From Streptomyces sp. ISL-43 (GTDB lineage Bacteria > Actinomycetota > Actinomycetes > Streptomycetales > Streptomycetaceae), in assembly GCF_018614195.1 (NCBI RefSeq), contig NZ_JAGGOT010000030.1, positions 1 to 37,576 on the forward strand: a DNA stretch of 37,576 nucleotides. The letters run 5' to 3'. Below are positions 18,673 to 26,580 of the stretch, piece by piece (the stretch's first letter is position 1; each line of letters begins with the position of its first letter). A model generated the notes under the pieces. That model was not told the origin of the DNA. It ran no database searches and saw only the letters and a program-made list of their open reading frames with translations. A program made the position numbers and the translations under genes.

Positions 18673-19698
18673 TCAAAGCCAGTTCTTGACGGTTTCGATC
18701 AGCCGGGCCGGCTCGGGGCCGACGGGCGTGACGTTGAGCATGGTCACCCCGGCGGCCCGGAAGGCCTCGACGCGCTCGCGCACGTAACTCTCGGGGCCGC
18801 ACAGGGTGGTGAGTTCGCACAGCTCGTCGGGGACGGCGGCCGCGGCGTCGCGCTTGTGTCCGGCGAGGTAGAGCTCCTGGATCTTGCGGGCCTCTTCCTC
18901 GTACCCGTAGGCGACGGCCAGGTCGTTGTAGAAGTTCTTGCCGACCGCCCCCATGCCGCCGACGTACAGGGCGATCTGCGGCCGCGCGAGGTCCCGTGCG
19001 GCCGCGGCGTCCTCGCCGATGGCCAGCAGCCCGCCGGCCACCGTCCGCAGCGGGCCGAGTTCCGGCGCGCGCAGGGCCGCGCCCTCGGCGAGCGCGCTCC
19101 CCCACACGGCGTCGGCCTTCTCCGGCACGAAGAGGGTGGGCAGCCAGCCGTCGGCGATCTCGGCCGTCATCCGCACGTTCGCGGGTCCCAGCGAGGCCAC
19201 GTAGACGGGGATGGCCGCGCGGACCGGCCGGGTCAGCATCTTCAGCGGCTTGCCGTGCCGGCCGCCCTTGTCCGCGGGCAGCGGCATGTCGGTGATGCCG
19301 TGGTGGTCGATGGTCTCGCGGCGCCAGATGCGCCGGCACAGCTCGACGGTCTCGCGGGTCCGGCCGATCGGTTTGTCGTACGGCTTCCCGTGCCAGCCCT
19401 CGACCACCTGCGGGCCGGAAGCCCCGAGGCCGAGCAGCGCCCGGCCGCCGGACATCGCGTCCAGGCCCGCCGCCGTCTGGGCGATGAGCGCGGGGGTGCG
19501 CGAGTAGACGTTGAGGATGGCCGAGCCGATCTTCATCCGCTCGGTGCGTGCGGCCAGGTATCCCATGATCGTCGGGGCGTCGAAGCCCCAGGCCTCGGCG
19601 ACCCACACCGCGTCGAGCCCGGCCGTCTCCAGCGCCGCCGCCTCGTCGGCGGCCCGGCGCGGGTCCCCGGCGTAGTCGAGCATCATGGAGAGCTCCAT
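18673..19698 (-). CDS. LLM class (F420-dependent-type) oxidoreductase
   Basis: 341 residues with the luciferase-like monooxygenase TIM-barrel pattern: MELSMMLDYAG, GLDAVWVAEAWGFDAPTIMG, and the SGGRALLGLGASGPQVVEGW segment followed by the GRTRETVELCRRIWRRE helix. This subgroup commonly uses F420 or flavin; the cofactor is not proven. The ATG at 19698 overlaps the racemase stop by one base (TGATG), so translation is coupled. It is the second gene of the racemase-dehydrogenase-thiolase operon; an oxidoreductase acting on an acyl-CoA or side-chain intermediate is the natural guess, but no substrate can be assigned from the sequence. Confidence 0.9.
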   Translation of the reverse strand: MELSMMLDYAGDPRRAADEAAALETAGLDAVWVAEAWGFDAPTIMGYLAARTERMKIGSAILNVYSRTPALIAQTAAGLDAMSGGRALLGLGASGPQVVEGWHGKPYDKPIGRTRETVELCRRIWRRETIDHHGITDMPLPADKGGRHGKPLKMLTRPVRAAIPVYVASLGPANVRMTAEIADGWLPTLFVPEKADAVWGSALAEGAALRAPELGPLRTVAGGLLAIGEDAAAARDLARPQIALYVGGMGAVGKNFYNDLAVAYGYEEEARKIQELYLAGHKRDAAAAVPDELCELTTLCGPESYVRERVEAFRAAGVTMLNVTPVGPEPARLIETVKNWL

Positions 19699-20858
19699 CA
19701 GCCCTCCTTGCCGAGCAGCGCCGGTACGTCCCAGTCCGCCGCGACGGACTCGGTGTGCGCGCCCGGCTGCGCGGGGCCGCCCACGGAGGCGGTGGGGGTC
19801 GCGGAGAAGCGCGGCGCGGGGGCCGGCTGGGTGATCCCGGCGGCCTCGACGAAGGTGCCCCGGGCCGCGAGGTGCGGGTGGTGCGGGGCCTCGCGGAGGG
19901 AGAGCACGGGCGCGACGCAGGCGTCGGTGCCGTCGAAGACCGCCGTCCACTCCTCGCGGGTACGGGACTTGAAGCGTTCGGCGACGGCCTCGCGGAGCTC
20001 GCCCCAGCGGGCCAGGTCCTTGCGGGCGGGGGCCTGGTCCTTGACGCCGAGGAGCTCCACGAAGGTGTCGTAGAACTGCTGTTCCAGCGCGCCGACCGCC
20101 ATGTAACCGCCGTCGGAGGTCTCGTAGGTGCCGTAGAACGGGCAGCCGCCGTCCAGGAGGTTGGCTCCGCGCCGGTCCTGCCAGCCGCCGGCCGCGACCA
20201 TGCCGTGGATCATGGCGGTGAGGTGGGCCGTGCCGTCGACGATGGCCGCGTCCACGACCTGGCCCGCGCCGCCCGGGGTGCGGGCGTGCTGGAGGGCCGC
20301 GAGGATCCCGATGACGAGGTAGAGCGAGCCGCCCGCGTAGTCCCCGACCAGGTTGGCGGGGACGACAGGGGGCTCGCCCGGGTTGCCGATCATGCCGAGG
20401 GCGCCGGTGACGGCGATGTACGCGATGTCGTGCCCGGCGGTGTGGGCGAGCGGGCCGTCCTGGCCCCAGCCCGTCATCCGGCCGTAGACGAGCTGCGGAT
20501 TGCGGGCGTGGCAGTCGGCCGGGCCGACGCCGAGCCGCTCGGCGACCCCGGGGCGGAAGCCCTCGATGAGCACGTCGGCGCGCTCGACCAGGTCCAGTAC
20601 GCGGGAGGGGCCTTCGGCGGACTTCAGGTCGACGAGGACGGAGCGCTTGCCCCGGTTGGTGATGTCGTAGGCGGGGTCGACCGCGAGTCCGCCGCCGCCG
20701 GGGCGGTCGACGCGGACCACGTCGGCCCCCAGATCGGCGAGGAGCATCGCGGCGAACGGGCCCGGCCCGATGCCCGCCAGCTCGACGACGCGCACGCCCG
20801 CGAGCGGGCCGCCGCTCCTGCCGTTGCCGCTCCCGGGCACGTTCCCTGTCACTGCCAT
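19698..20858 (-). CDS. mcr: Alpha-methylacyl-CoA racemase-like CaiB/BaiF CoA-transferase family protein
   Basis: 386-residue CaiB/BaiF-fold protein. The three catalytic residues known from M. tuberculosis Mcr are conserved with the same surroundings: His143 (GHDIAYIA), Asp173 (VGDYAGGS) and Glu259 (VGALEQQF). This supports racemase over CoA-transferase activity. It would epimerise the 2-methyl branch of acyl-CoA so that S-specific dehydrogenases can proceed, as for methyl-branched fatty acids or sterol side chains. It is the first gene of the operon; promoter and palindrome lie 70-95 nt upstream. The N-terminus (1-17) is Gly/Ser-rich and may be shorter in vivo. Confidence 0.9.
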   Translation of the reverse strand: MAVTGNVPGSGNGRSGGPLAGVRVVELAGIGPGPFAAMLLADLGADVVRVDRPGGGGLAVDPAYDITNRGKRSVLVDLKSAEGPSRVLDLVERADVLIEGFRPGVAERLGVGPADCHARNPQLVYGRMTGWGQDGPLAHTAGHDIAYIAVTGALGMIGNPGEPPVVPANLVGDYAGGSLYLVIGILAALQHARTPGGAGQVVDAAIVDGTAHLTAMIHGMVAAGGWQDRRGANLLDGGCPFYGTYETSDGGYMAVGALEQQFYDTFVELLGVKDQAPARKDLARWGELREAVAERFKSRTREEWTAVFDGTDACVAPVLSLREAPHHPHLAARGTFVEAAGITQPAPAPRFSATPTASVGGPAQPGAHTESVAADWDVPALLGKEG

Positions 20859-20881
20859 CGAGCCCCCAGCATCCCCGTGGC

Positions 20882-20919
20882 GCCACTGTGGCCACTGTGT
20901 GACACAACTGATGTAACAC
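20882..20919. repeat. 9-bp tandem repeat and imperfect dyad in racemase 5' region
   Basis: GCCACTGTG is directly repeated (20882-20890 and 20891-20899). Next, GTGTGAC (20897-20903) and GTAACAC (20913-20919) make an imperfect 7-bp dyad with a 9-nt spacer. All lie between the presumed transcription start and the racemase start codon and may be a second regulatory site. Confidence 0.35.
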
Positions 20920-20924
20920 CAGTG

Positions 20925-20953
20925 ATGCTAGGAACCTGTTCCACTCAGCACAA
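20925..20953 (-). promoter_or_regulatory. Promoter of racemase operon with embedded operator
   Basis: On the minus strand a -35-like TTGTGC (20948-20953), 17 nt spacer, -10-like TAGCAT (20925-20930). The spacer contains the perfect palindrome GGAAC-AG-GTTCC (20931-20942). With its flanks (T-GG-AAC-AG-GTT-CC-T) it differs at one outer position from the mycobacterial KstR consensus TNNAACNNGTTNNA. Binding of a TetR-type acyl-CoA-responsive repressor here would block the promoter; the regulator is not in the window. Confidence 0.6.
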
Positions 20954-20963
20954 GAGCAAGCGC

Positions 20964-21365
20964 TTAGGTCGTCTCTTTCACGGCGGCGATCCGCGCGTCG
21001 AGCTCCTTGAGGTGCCGCTTGAGGGCCACGGTCCGGTAGCTCTCCTCCACCCACTCGCACAGCACCTCGACGGAGGGCGCCCCCTTCTCCGCCAGCGGTA
21101 CGGAGACCCAGCCGGCCTTCCCCAGTCCGTACCCGGTCGGCTCGGCCCCGGGCGCGGTCATGGCGTGGCCGTGCAGCGCCTCGTCCTTGAGCTTCACCGA
21201 GATCCCGGGGGGCTGCGGGCCGTCGGCGTTCCCGAGGAAGACGAAGATCTTCTTGTTGACCTTCACCACGCAGTCCTCGGGGCCCCACGGGAACTCCTCC
21301 CCGGCCTCCGGCAACCCCCGGGCGAACTCCCGGACCGCCTCCCACTTGCGCACCGCAGCCTTCAC
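20964..21365 (-). CDS. MmcQ/YjbR family protein
   Basis: 133-residue small protein of the MmcQ/YjbR (CyaY-like fold) family, proposed to bind DNA, role unknown. Family features: REFARGLPEAGEEFPWGPEDCVVKV, a KIFVFLGNADG strand, ISVKL, and the final WVEESYRTVALKRHLKELD helix. GTG at 21365 is chosen because GGAGG lies six bases upstream; an ATG at 21404 is farther out with no such site. It stands alone, pointing the same way as the racemase operon, 105 nt before it, so read-through into that promoter region is possible. Confidence 0.85.
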   Translation of the reverse strand: MKAAVRKWEAVREFARGLPEAGEEFPWGPEDCVVKVNKKIFVFLGNADGPQPPGISVKLKDEALHGHAMTAPGAEPTGYGLGKAGWVSVPLAEKGAPSVEVLCEWVEESYRTVALKRHLKELDARIAAVKETT

Positions 21366-21520
21366 GGAAAACCTCCACTCGCCGCAGATCACACCCGCTC
21401 GCACGGACAGTCGATCCCCACGCTAGCGCCGGGCGCCGACGGCGGCCGGGCATCCGGTCCGCGAGTCTGCGGCGGTCGCAAACGCGAACACAAAAACCCC
21501 CGCGCTCCACCGACCTGACG

Positions 21521-21582
21521 TTATGTAGGCTGTGCACGCTTTCGGCCCTGGTCAAGGGCTCACAGACATTTGGGGGGGCTCG
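21521..21582 (+). promoter_or_regulatory. Promoter/leader of first PKD protein gene
   Basis: Contains TATGTAGGCTG with a -10-like TAGGCT (21526-21531), a GCCCT-GGTCA-AGGGC hairpin and CACAGACATTT before a G-rich ribosome-binding site. The same elements in the same order lie at 23401-23461 before the paralogue, so the block is under selection or recently duplicated. No clear -35 is seen. Confidence 0.5.
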
Positions 21583-23232
21583 GTGTCATATCGCCGACTC
21601 GTAGCATCCGCGACCATCCTCGCGGCAGGCATTTCTCTCATACCGGGTCTGGCCCACGCGGCCGAGCCCGCGCCGGGCAAGGCCCACGGGATGGCCCAGC
21701 CCGACCTGGCCGCGGCCGAGGCATCCAAGACCACCACGTTCGACAGCCCGGCCGGCCGCTCGGTCAAGGCCCCGGCCGCCGGCAACGGCAAGGCGGCCGC
21801 CGCGGCGCAGGCCACCGACCCCAACCCGGACCTCGCGGTCGGCCTTCTCGCCACCACGATCTCCGCGCACGGGCTGGAGCTGGACTCCGCCGTCACGAGC
21901 GTGAACACCCCCCTCGAGATCAGCATCGACTGGGGCGACAAAACGTCGGTCATGGAATACGCCGACGGCACCGAGACCGTGACCTCGGCGCACACGTACG
22001 CCGAGGTCGGCACGTACACGGTCAAGGTCACCGTGACCGACACGGTCAACCAGACCTCGGTCGACAACTCGGTCACCGTCACCACGAACGGCTCGGACTT
22101 CACCCCGTACGGCCCGACCCGTCTGCTGGACACCCGTAACGGCACGGGCGCGGCGCAGCACAAGATCGCCCCGTACACCTCCGCGCGCGTGAAGATCGGC
22201 GGCAACGGCGCCATCCCCGCCGGTGTGACCGCGGTGGCCCTCAACATCACCGTCACCAGCGCCACGAGCGGCGGCCACATCATCGCCTTCGCCGACGGCG
22301 ACACGCGTCCGACCACGTCGAACGTCAACTTCGCCCCCGGCCAGACGGTCCCGAACCTGGCCATCGTGCCGGTCGGCGCCAACGGCTACGTCGACCTGTA
22401 CAACGGCGGCTGGGAATCGGTCGACCTGATCGCCGACGTCACCGGCTACTTCACCCAGTCCGCCTCCAGCGGCTACACCGCGATCACCCCGGACCGGTTC
22501 GTCGACACCCGCACCGGCGTGGGCACCGGCAGGGGCCAGGTCCCCGGCTACGGGACCTTCAGCACTCCGGTCGCGGGCACCCGCGGCGTCCCGGCCGGCG
22601 CCAAGGCGGTGGCGCTCAACGTGACCGTCACGAACCCGAGGAGCGACGGCCACCTGACCGTCTTCCCGACCGGCCAGAGCGCCCCGACCGCGTCCAACCT
22701 GAACTTCAGCGCCGGCCAGACCATCGCCAACTCGGTGATCGTCCCCATCGGCGCCGACGGCAGGATCAGTGTCCGCAACGGCGGCTGGAACCCGGCCGAC
22801 GTCATCGTCGACGTCGTCGGCTACTACAGCCCGGACAGCGTCAGCGCGTACCTCCCGTTCAACCCGGAGCGCGTGACGGACACGCGCGTGAAGGGCGGTC
22901 CCCTCCCCGGCCGCTACTACGCATACCTCGGTCTCGGCTCGGGACTCCCGCACAGCACGGGCTTCGTCCTGAACACCACGGTGACCAACACCAAGGACAC
23001 CGGCTACCTCGCGGTCACTCCGGACCCGAACTCGATCGAGGACTACGACCTGGAGATCGACATCGCTCCGCCCCTTCCCACGTCCTCCAACCTGAACTGG
23101 ACCGTGGGCAAGACCGTCCCGAACCTGGTCCAGGCGGGCCGCGGCTCGACCGGTGTCATCGACTTCTGGAACGAGAGCGATGGCGCCATAGACGTCATCA
23201 TCGACATCTTCGGCGTCTACAAGGACAACTGA
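21583..23232 (+). CDS. Secreted PKD-domain protein with three LLDTR/GYF repeats (copy 1)
   Basis: 549 residues from GTG 21583 (G-rich ribosome-binding site, SYRRL start and compact signal peptide 1-26 ending AHA). After a low-complexity Ala-rich linker comes a PKD-like beta-sandwich (about 83-168; IDWGDKTS, HTYAEVGTYTVKVTVTD). Then follow three related repeats of about 115 residues (174-290, 298-415, 422-547), the first two beginning with (L/V)DTR and ending GYF/GYY; the third is more divergent. Such repeats are common in actinobacterial exported proteins; their function is unknown, carbohydrate or cell-surface binding being guesses. No enzyme motif or anchor is visible, so it is probably released. 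Close paralogue of the next gene. Confidence 0.88.
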   Translation: MSYRRLVASATILAAGISLIPGLAHAAEPAPGKAHGMAQPDLAAAEASKTTTFDSPAGRSVKAPAAGNGKAAAAAQATDPNPDLAVGLLATTISAHGLELDSAVTSVNTPLEISIDWGDKTSVMEYADGTETVTSAHTYAEVGTYTVKVTVTDTVNQTSVDNSVTVTTNGSDFTPYGPTRLLDTRNGTGAAQHKIAPYTSARVKIGGNGAIPAGVTAVALNITVTSATSGGHIIAFADGDTRPTTSNVNFAPGQTVPNLAIVPVGANGYVDLYNGGWESVDLIADVTGYFTQSASSGYTAITPDRFVDTRTGVGTGRGQVPGYGTFSTPVAGTRGVPAGAKAVALNVTVTNPRSDGHLTVFPTGQSAPTASNLNFSAGQTIANSVIVPIGADGRISVRNGGWNPADVIVDVVGYYSPDSVSAYLPFNPERVTDTRVKGGPLPGRYYAYLGLGSGLPHSTGFVLNTTVTNTKDTGYLAVTPDPNSIEDYDLEIDIAPPLPTSSNLNWTVGKTVPNLVQAGRGSTGVIDFWNESDGAIDVIIDIFGVYKDN

Positions 23233-23272
23233 TCCACCGGTGAACAGTGAGCGCGGCTGAATCCAGCCGCAC

Positions 23273-23317
23273 ACAGCGCCCCGGGAACGGCCGTCCAGGC
23301 CGTTCCCGGGGCGCTGT
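23273..23317 (+). terminator. Very strong terminator hairpin (copy 1)
   Basis: Perfect 20-bp stem: 23273-23292 (starts ACAGCGCCCCGGG) with 23298-23317 (ends GGGGCGCTGT), loop GTCCA, 40 nt after the stop. A degenerate form of the same hairpin follows the second PKD gene at 25175-25220. Confidence 0.9.
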
Positions 23318-23400
23318 CCGTTGCCCCCGACGCCCTCCCCGGCCCCTTCCCGGCCCCTTCCCGGCACCGGGACGACCCCCGTGTCCGGCCGGTCGGCGGG

Positions 23401-23461
23401 CTATGTAGCCTGAGCCAGCTTTCAGCCCTGATCAGGGGCTCACAGACATTTCGGAGGCTCG
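23401..23461 (+). promoter_or_regulatory. Promoter/leader of second PKD protein gene
   Basis: Matches the leader at 21521-21582: CTATGTAGCCTG with -10-like TAGCCT (23406-23411), then the perfect palindrome CCCTGATCAGGG within AGCCCTGATCAGGGGCT, then CACAGACATTT and GGAGG before the GTG. The dyad could be an operator or RNA hairpin. Confidence 0.5.
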
Positions 23462-25123
23462 GTGTCATACCGCCGACTCGCAGCATCTGCAGCCGTTTTC
23501 GCAGCAGGTATTTCCCTCATACCGGGCATGGCCCAGGCGGCCGGACCGGCCACCGGCGGTGCCCAGGGCATCAGCACTCCCGACCTGACCCAGGACGGCG
23601 TGGAAAAGGCGCCCACATCCACCAGCCCTGCCGACCGGTCGACCCTGCAGGCCGCTCCGGCCACGCCGCAGTCCGCGACCGCGACCGCGACCGCCGAGGG
23701 CAACACGGGTCTCAAGGTAGGACTGACCTCGAGCCTCATCAGCGCGCACGGGATCGAGCTGAAGAGCGCCATCACCAGCGAGGCCACGCCGCTCACCGTC
23801 GTCATCGACTACGGCGACTGGCATTCGACGGTCATCGCAGCCTCCGGCAGCGAAACCCTGACCGAGCAGCACACCTACGCGGAGCTCGGCACGTACACGG
23901 TCAAGGTGACCGTGACGGACAGCACCAACCACGTGGTGGCCTCCAACCAGCTGACCGTCACGACCTGGGGTTCGGACTACACCCCGTACGGCCCGACCCG
24001 TCTGCTGGACACCCGTAACGGCACGGGCGCGGCGCAGGGGAAGATCGCCCCGTACACCTCGGCGCGCGTGAAGATCGGCGGCAACGGCGCCATCCCCGCC
24101 GGTGTGACCGCGGTGGTCCTCAACGTCACCGTCACGAACACCGCGAGCGGCGGCCACGTCACGGCGTTCGCCGACGGCGACACGCGTCCGACCACGTCGA
24201 ACGTCAACTTCGCCCCCGGCCAGACGGTTCCGAACCTGGTGATCGTGCCGGTCGGCGCCAACGGCTACGTCGACCTGTACAACGGCGGCTGGGAATCGGT
24301 CGACCTGATCGCCGACGTCACCGGCTACTTCACCCAGTCCGCCTCCAGCGGCTACACCCCGCTGGCTCCGGACCGGTTCGTCGACACCCGCACGGGCCTC
24401 GGCGCCGCCAAGGGCCAGGTCCCCGGCTACGGGATCTTCAGCACCCGGATCGCCGGGGTCGGCCGGGTACCGGACTCGGGGGTCACCGCCGTCGCCCTCA
24501 ACGTGACGGTCACCAACCCGAGGAGCGACGGCCACCTGACCGTCTTCCCGACCGGGCAGAGCACGCCGACCGCGTCCAACCTGAACTTCAGCGCCGGCCA
24601 GACCATCGCCAACTCGGTGATCGTCCCCATCGGCGCCGACGGCAAGATCGACATCCGCAACGGCGGCTGGAACCCGGCCGACGTCATCGTCGACGTCGTC
24701 GGCTACTACAGCCCGGAGAGCAAGGGCTCCTACCTGCCGTTCGAGCCGGAGCGGATCATCGACACCCGCGACCCCGAGGACCCCGTCCACGGTCCCCTGG
24801 CAGGCCGCGACTACATCGCCGCGGAGCTGTCCGAACCGGGTTCCGGCGTCACGGGCTTCGTGCTGAACGCCACGGCGACCAACACCCGGGACAACGGCTT
24901 CCTTGCCGTCGCGCCCGACTCGAACACCCAGGACGAGTACGACCACAACGCGGCGGGCCCGCCCTTGCCGCCCACCTCCTCCACCCTGAACTGGACGGTG
25001 GGCAAGACCGTCCCGAACCTGGTCCAGACGCACGTCGACACCGGCCTCGTCGACTTCTGGAACCAGAGCGACGGGGACATCGACCTCGTCGTCGACGTCT
25101 TCGGCATGTACCAGGAGAACTGA
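23462..25123 (+). CDS. Secreted PKD-domain protein with three LLDTR/GYF repeats (copy 2)
   Basis: 553 residues from GTG 23462 (GGAGG four bases upstream). Same architecture as copy 1: signal peptide (SYRRLAASAAVFAAGIS, cleavage after AQA), Ala/Thr-rich linker, PKD-like domain with IDYGDWHST and HTYAELGTYTVKVTVTD, and three repeats. Repeats 1 and 2 are almost identical to copy 1, including a 58-nt stretch with no difference (23980-24037 versus 22101-22158), while the linker, PKD loop and repeat 3 differ clearly. This points to a tandem duplication with conversion in the middle. Secreted, function unknown. Confident as a gene and as paralogue. Confidence 0.88.
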   Translation: MSYRRLAASAAVFAAGISLIPGMAQAAGPATGGAQGISTPDLTQDGVEKAPTSTSPADRSTLQAAPATPQSATATATAEGNTGLKVGLTSSLISAHGIELKSAITSEATPLTVVIDYGDWHSTVIAASGSETLTEQHTYAELGTYTVKVTVTDSTNHVVASNQLTVTTWGSDYTPYGPTRLLDTRNGTGAAQGKIAPYTSARVKIGGNGAIPAGVTAVVLNVTVTNTASGGHVTAFADGDTRPTTSNVNFAPGQTVPNLVIVPVGANGYVDLYNGGWESVDLIADVTGYFTQSASSGYTPLAPDRFVDTRTGLGAAKGQVPGYGIFSTRIAGVGRVPDSGVTAVALNVTVTNPRSDGHLTVFPTGQSTPTASNLNFSAGQTIANSVIVPIGADGKIDIRNGGWNPADVIVDVVGYYSPESKGSYLPFEPERIIDTRDPEDPVHGPLAGRDYIAAELSEPGSGVTGFVLNATATNTRDNGFLAVAPDSNTQDEYDHNAAGPPLPPTSSTLNWTVGKTVPNLVQTHVDTGLVDFWNQSDGDIDLVVDVFGMYQEN

Positions 25124-25174
25124 CCCACCGGGCCGGGCGGCGCACGCCCGAACGCCCGATGCCCGGATGCCCGC

Positions 25175-25220
25175 ACAGCGCCCCCGGAACGGCCGCCGCA
25201 GGTCGCTCCCGGGGCGCTGT
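25175..25220 (+). terminator. Imperfect terminator hairpin (copy 2)
   Basis: ACAGCGCCCC (25175-25184) pairs with GGGGCGCTGT (25211-25220); inner arms pair only partly and the loop is 6 nt. Sequence homologous to the hairpin 23273-23317, so the terminator was duplicated with the gene. Confidence 0.6.
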
Positions 25221-25281
25221 CCGCCGTACGGCGGCCACGCGCTAGCCTCAGCCACCACCGACACCGTCTGGGAGGCTCCCG

Positions 25282-26487
25282 ATGAACGCAGATGTTCGAC
25301 ACGAACCGCGCACCGCGGAACGGGAGTACGACGTCGTGCTCTTCGGCGCGACCGGGTTCGTGGGAGCCCTGACCGCCGAGTACCTCGCCGCGCACGCGCC
25401 CGCCGGCTGCCGGTGGGCCCTCGCGGGCCGGAGCCTGCCGAAGCTGGAGCGGCTGCGCGAGCGGCTGGCCGCCGTGAACCCGGCCTGCGCGGACCTCCCC
25501 CTGCTGGTCGCGGACGCCGAGGACGCCGAGGCGCAGCGCGAACTGGCCGCCTCCACACGGGTACTGGCCACGACCGTGGGACCGTACGTCTGGTACGGGG
25601 CCGGGCTGGTCGCCGCCTGCGCCGAGGCGGGCACCGACTACGTCGACCTCACCGGCGAACCCGAGTTCGTGGACCGGATGTACGTCGAACACGACGCGCG
25701 GGCCCGCGAGACCGGCGCCCGCATCGTCCACGCCTGCGGCTTCGACTCGATCCCGGCCGACCTCGGGGCGTACTTCACGGTCGGACACCTCCCGGCCGGG
25801 GTACCGCTGCGCGTGGACGGGTTCCTGCGCTCCAACGCCCTGGTCTCCGGTGGCACCCTGACCACGCTGCTCACCGCGATGGGCCGCGGCCCGCAGCACC
25901 TGGCCGCCGCCCGCGCGCGCCGGCTGCACGAACCCCGGCTGCCGGGCCGGCGGGTACGCGGGCCCGTGGGCGCGCCGCGCTTCAGCCGGGAGACCGGCGC
26001 CTGGGCGCTGCCGCTGCCCACGCTGGACCCCCGGGTCGTGGCCCGGTCGGCGGCCGCGCTGGAGCGGTACGGCCCGGACTTCCGCTACCGCCACTACGCC
26101 TCCGTACGGCACCTGCCCGTCGCGGTGGGCGGTACGGCGGCGGTCGGCGGGGTGGCCTTGCTGGCGCAACTCCCGCCGGTGCGCCGGTGGCTCGCCGGCC
26201 GCTGGGAGCCGGGCCGGGGCCCGGACGCGCAGCGGCGGGCGCGCAGCTGGTTCACCGTGCGGTTCGTGGGCGAGGGCGGGGGCCGCCGGGTCTTCACGGA
26301 GGTCTCGGGCGGCGACCCGGGGTACGGGGAGACCGCGAAGATGCTGGCGGAGTCGGCGCTCTGCCTCGCCTACGACGCCCTGCCCGAGGTCTCCGGCCAG
26401 CTGACCACCGCCGTGGCGATGGGCGACGCCCTGCTGGACCGGCTCCAGAAGGCGGGCATCCGCTTCCGGGTGGCGGCCACCGACTGA
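25282..26487 (+). CDS. Saccharopine dehydrogenase-like (trans-acting enoyl reductase type) protein
   Basis: 401 residues with an N-terminal Rossmann fold: YDVVLFGATGFVGALTAEYL (about 16-35) and TTVGPYVWYGAGLVAACAE, DLTGE and HACGFDSIPADLG, all hallmarks of the SCCPDH/trans-acting enoyl reductase family (Rv2449c/Rv2953-like). In mycobacteria a relative works with polyketide synthases on lipids; here no polyketide gene is near, so the substrate is unknown. A short hydrophobic stretch (about 280-300) may contact the membrane. It stands alone and ends in a hairpin at 26488. Confidence 0.87.
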   Translation: MNADVRHEPRTAEREYDVVLFGATGFVGALTAEYLAAHAPAGCRWALAGRSLPKLERLRERLAAVNPACADLPLLVADAEDAEAQRELAASTRVLATTVGPYVWYGAGLVAACAEAGTDYVDLTGEPEFVDRMYVEHDARARETGARIVHACGFDSIPADLGAYFTVGHLPAGVPLRVDGFLRSNALVSGGTLTTLLTAMGRGPQHLAAARARRLHEPRLPGRRVRGPVGAPRFSRETGAWALPLPTLDPRVVARSAAALERYGPDFRYRHYASVRHLPVAVGGTAAVGGVALLAQLPPVRRWLAGRWEPGRGPDAQRRARSWFTVRFVGEGGGRRVFTEVSGGDPGYGETAKMLAESALCLAYDALPEVSGQLTTAVAMGDALLDRLQKAGIRFRVAATD

Positions 26488-26517
26488 CGACGGCCCGGGC
26501 CGCGCCCCGGGCCGTCG
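26488..26517 (+). terminator. Terminator hairpin
   Basis: CGACGGCCCGGG (26488-26499) and CCCGGGCCGTCG (26506-26517), perfect 12-bp stem, 6-nt loop, starting immediately after the TGA stop at 26485-26487. Confidence 0.75.
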
Positions 26518-26525
26518 GAGGCCCT

Positions 26526-26580
26526 GTCGTCGAAGTGGCGCCTGGCCCGCGGCGTCCCTTACCGGCTCCACTTCGACGAC
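26526..26580 (-). terminator. Inverted repeat around the nfi stop codon
   Basis: GTCGTCGAAGTGG (26526-26538) and CCACTTCGACGAC (26568-26580) are perfect 13-bp arms. The right arm encodes the last residues of endonuclease V; its stop is in the 29-nt loop. It could act as terminator for nfi together with 26488-26517. Confidence 0.45.
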
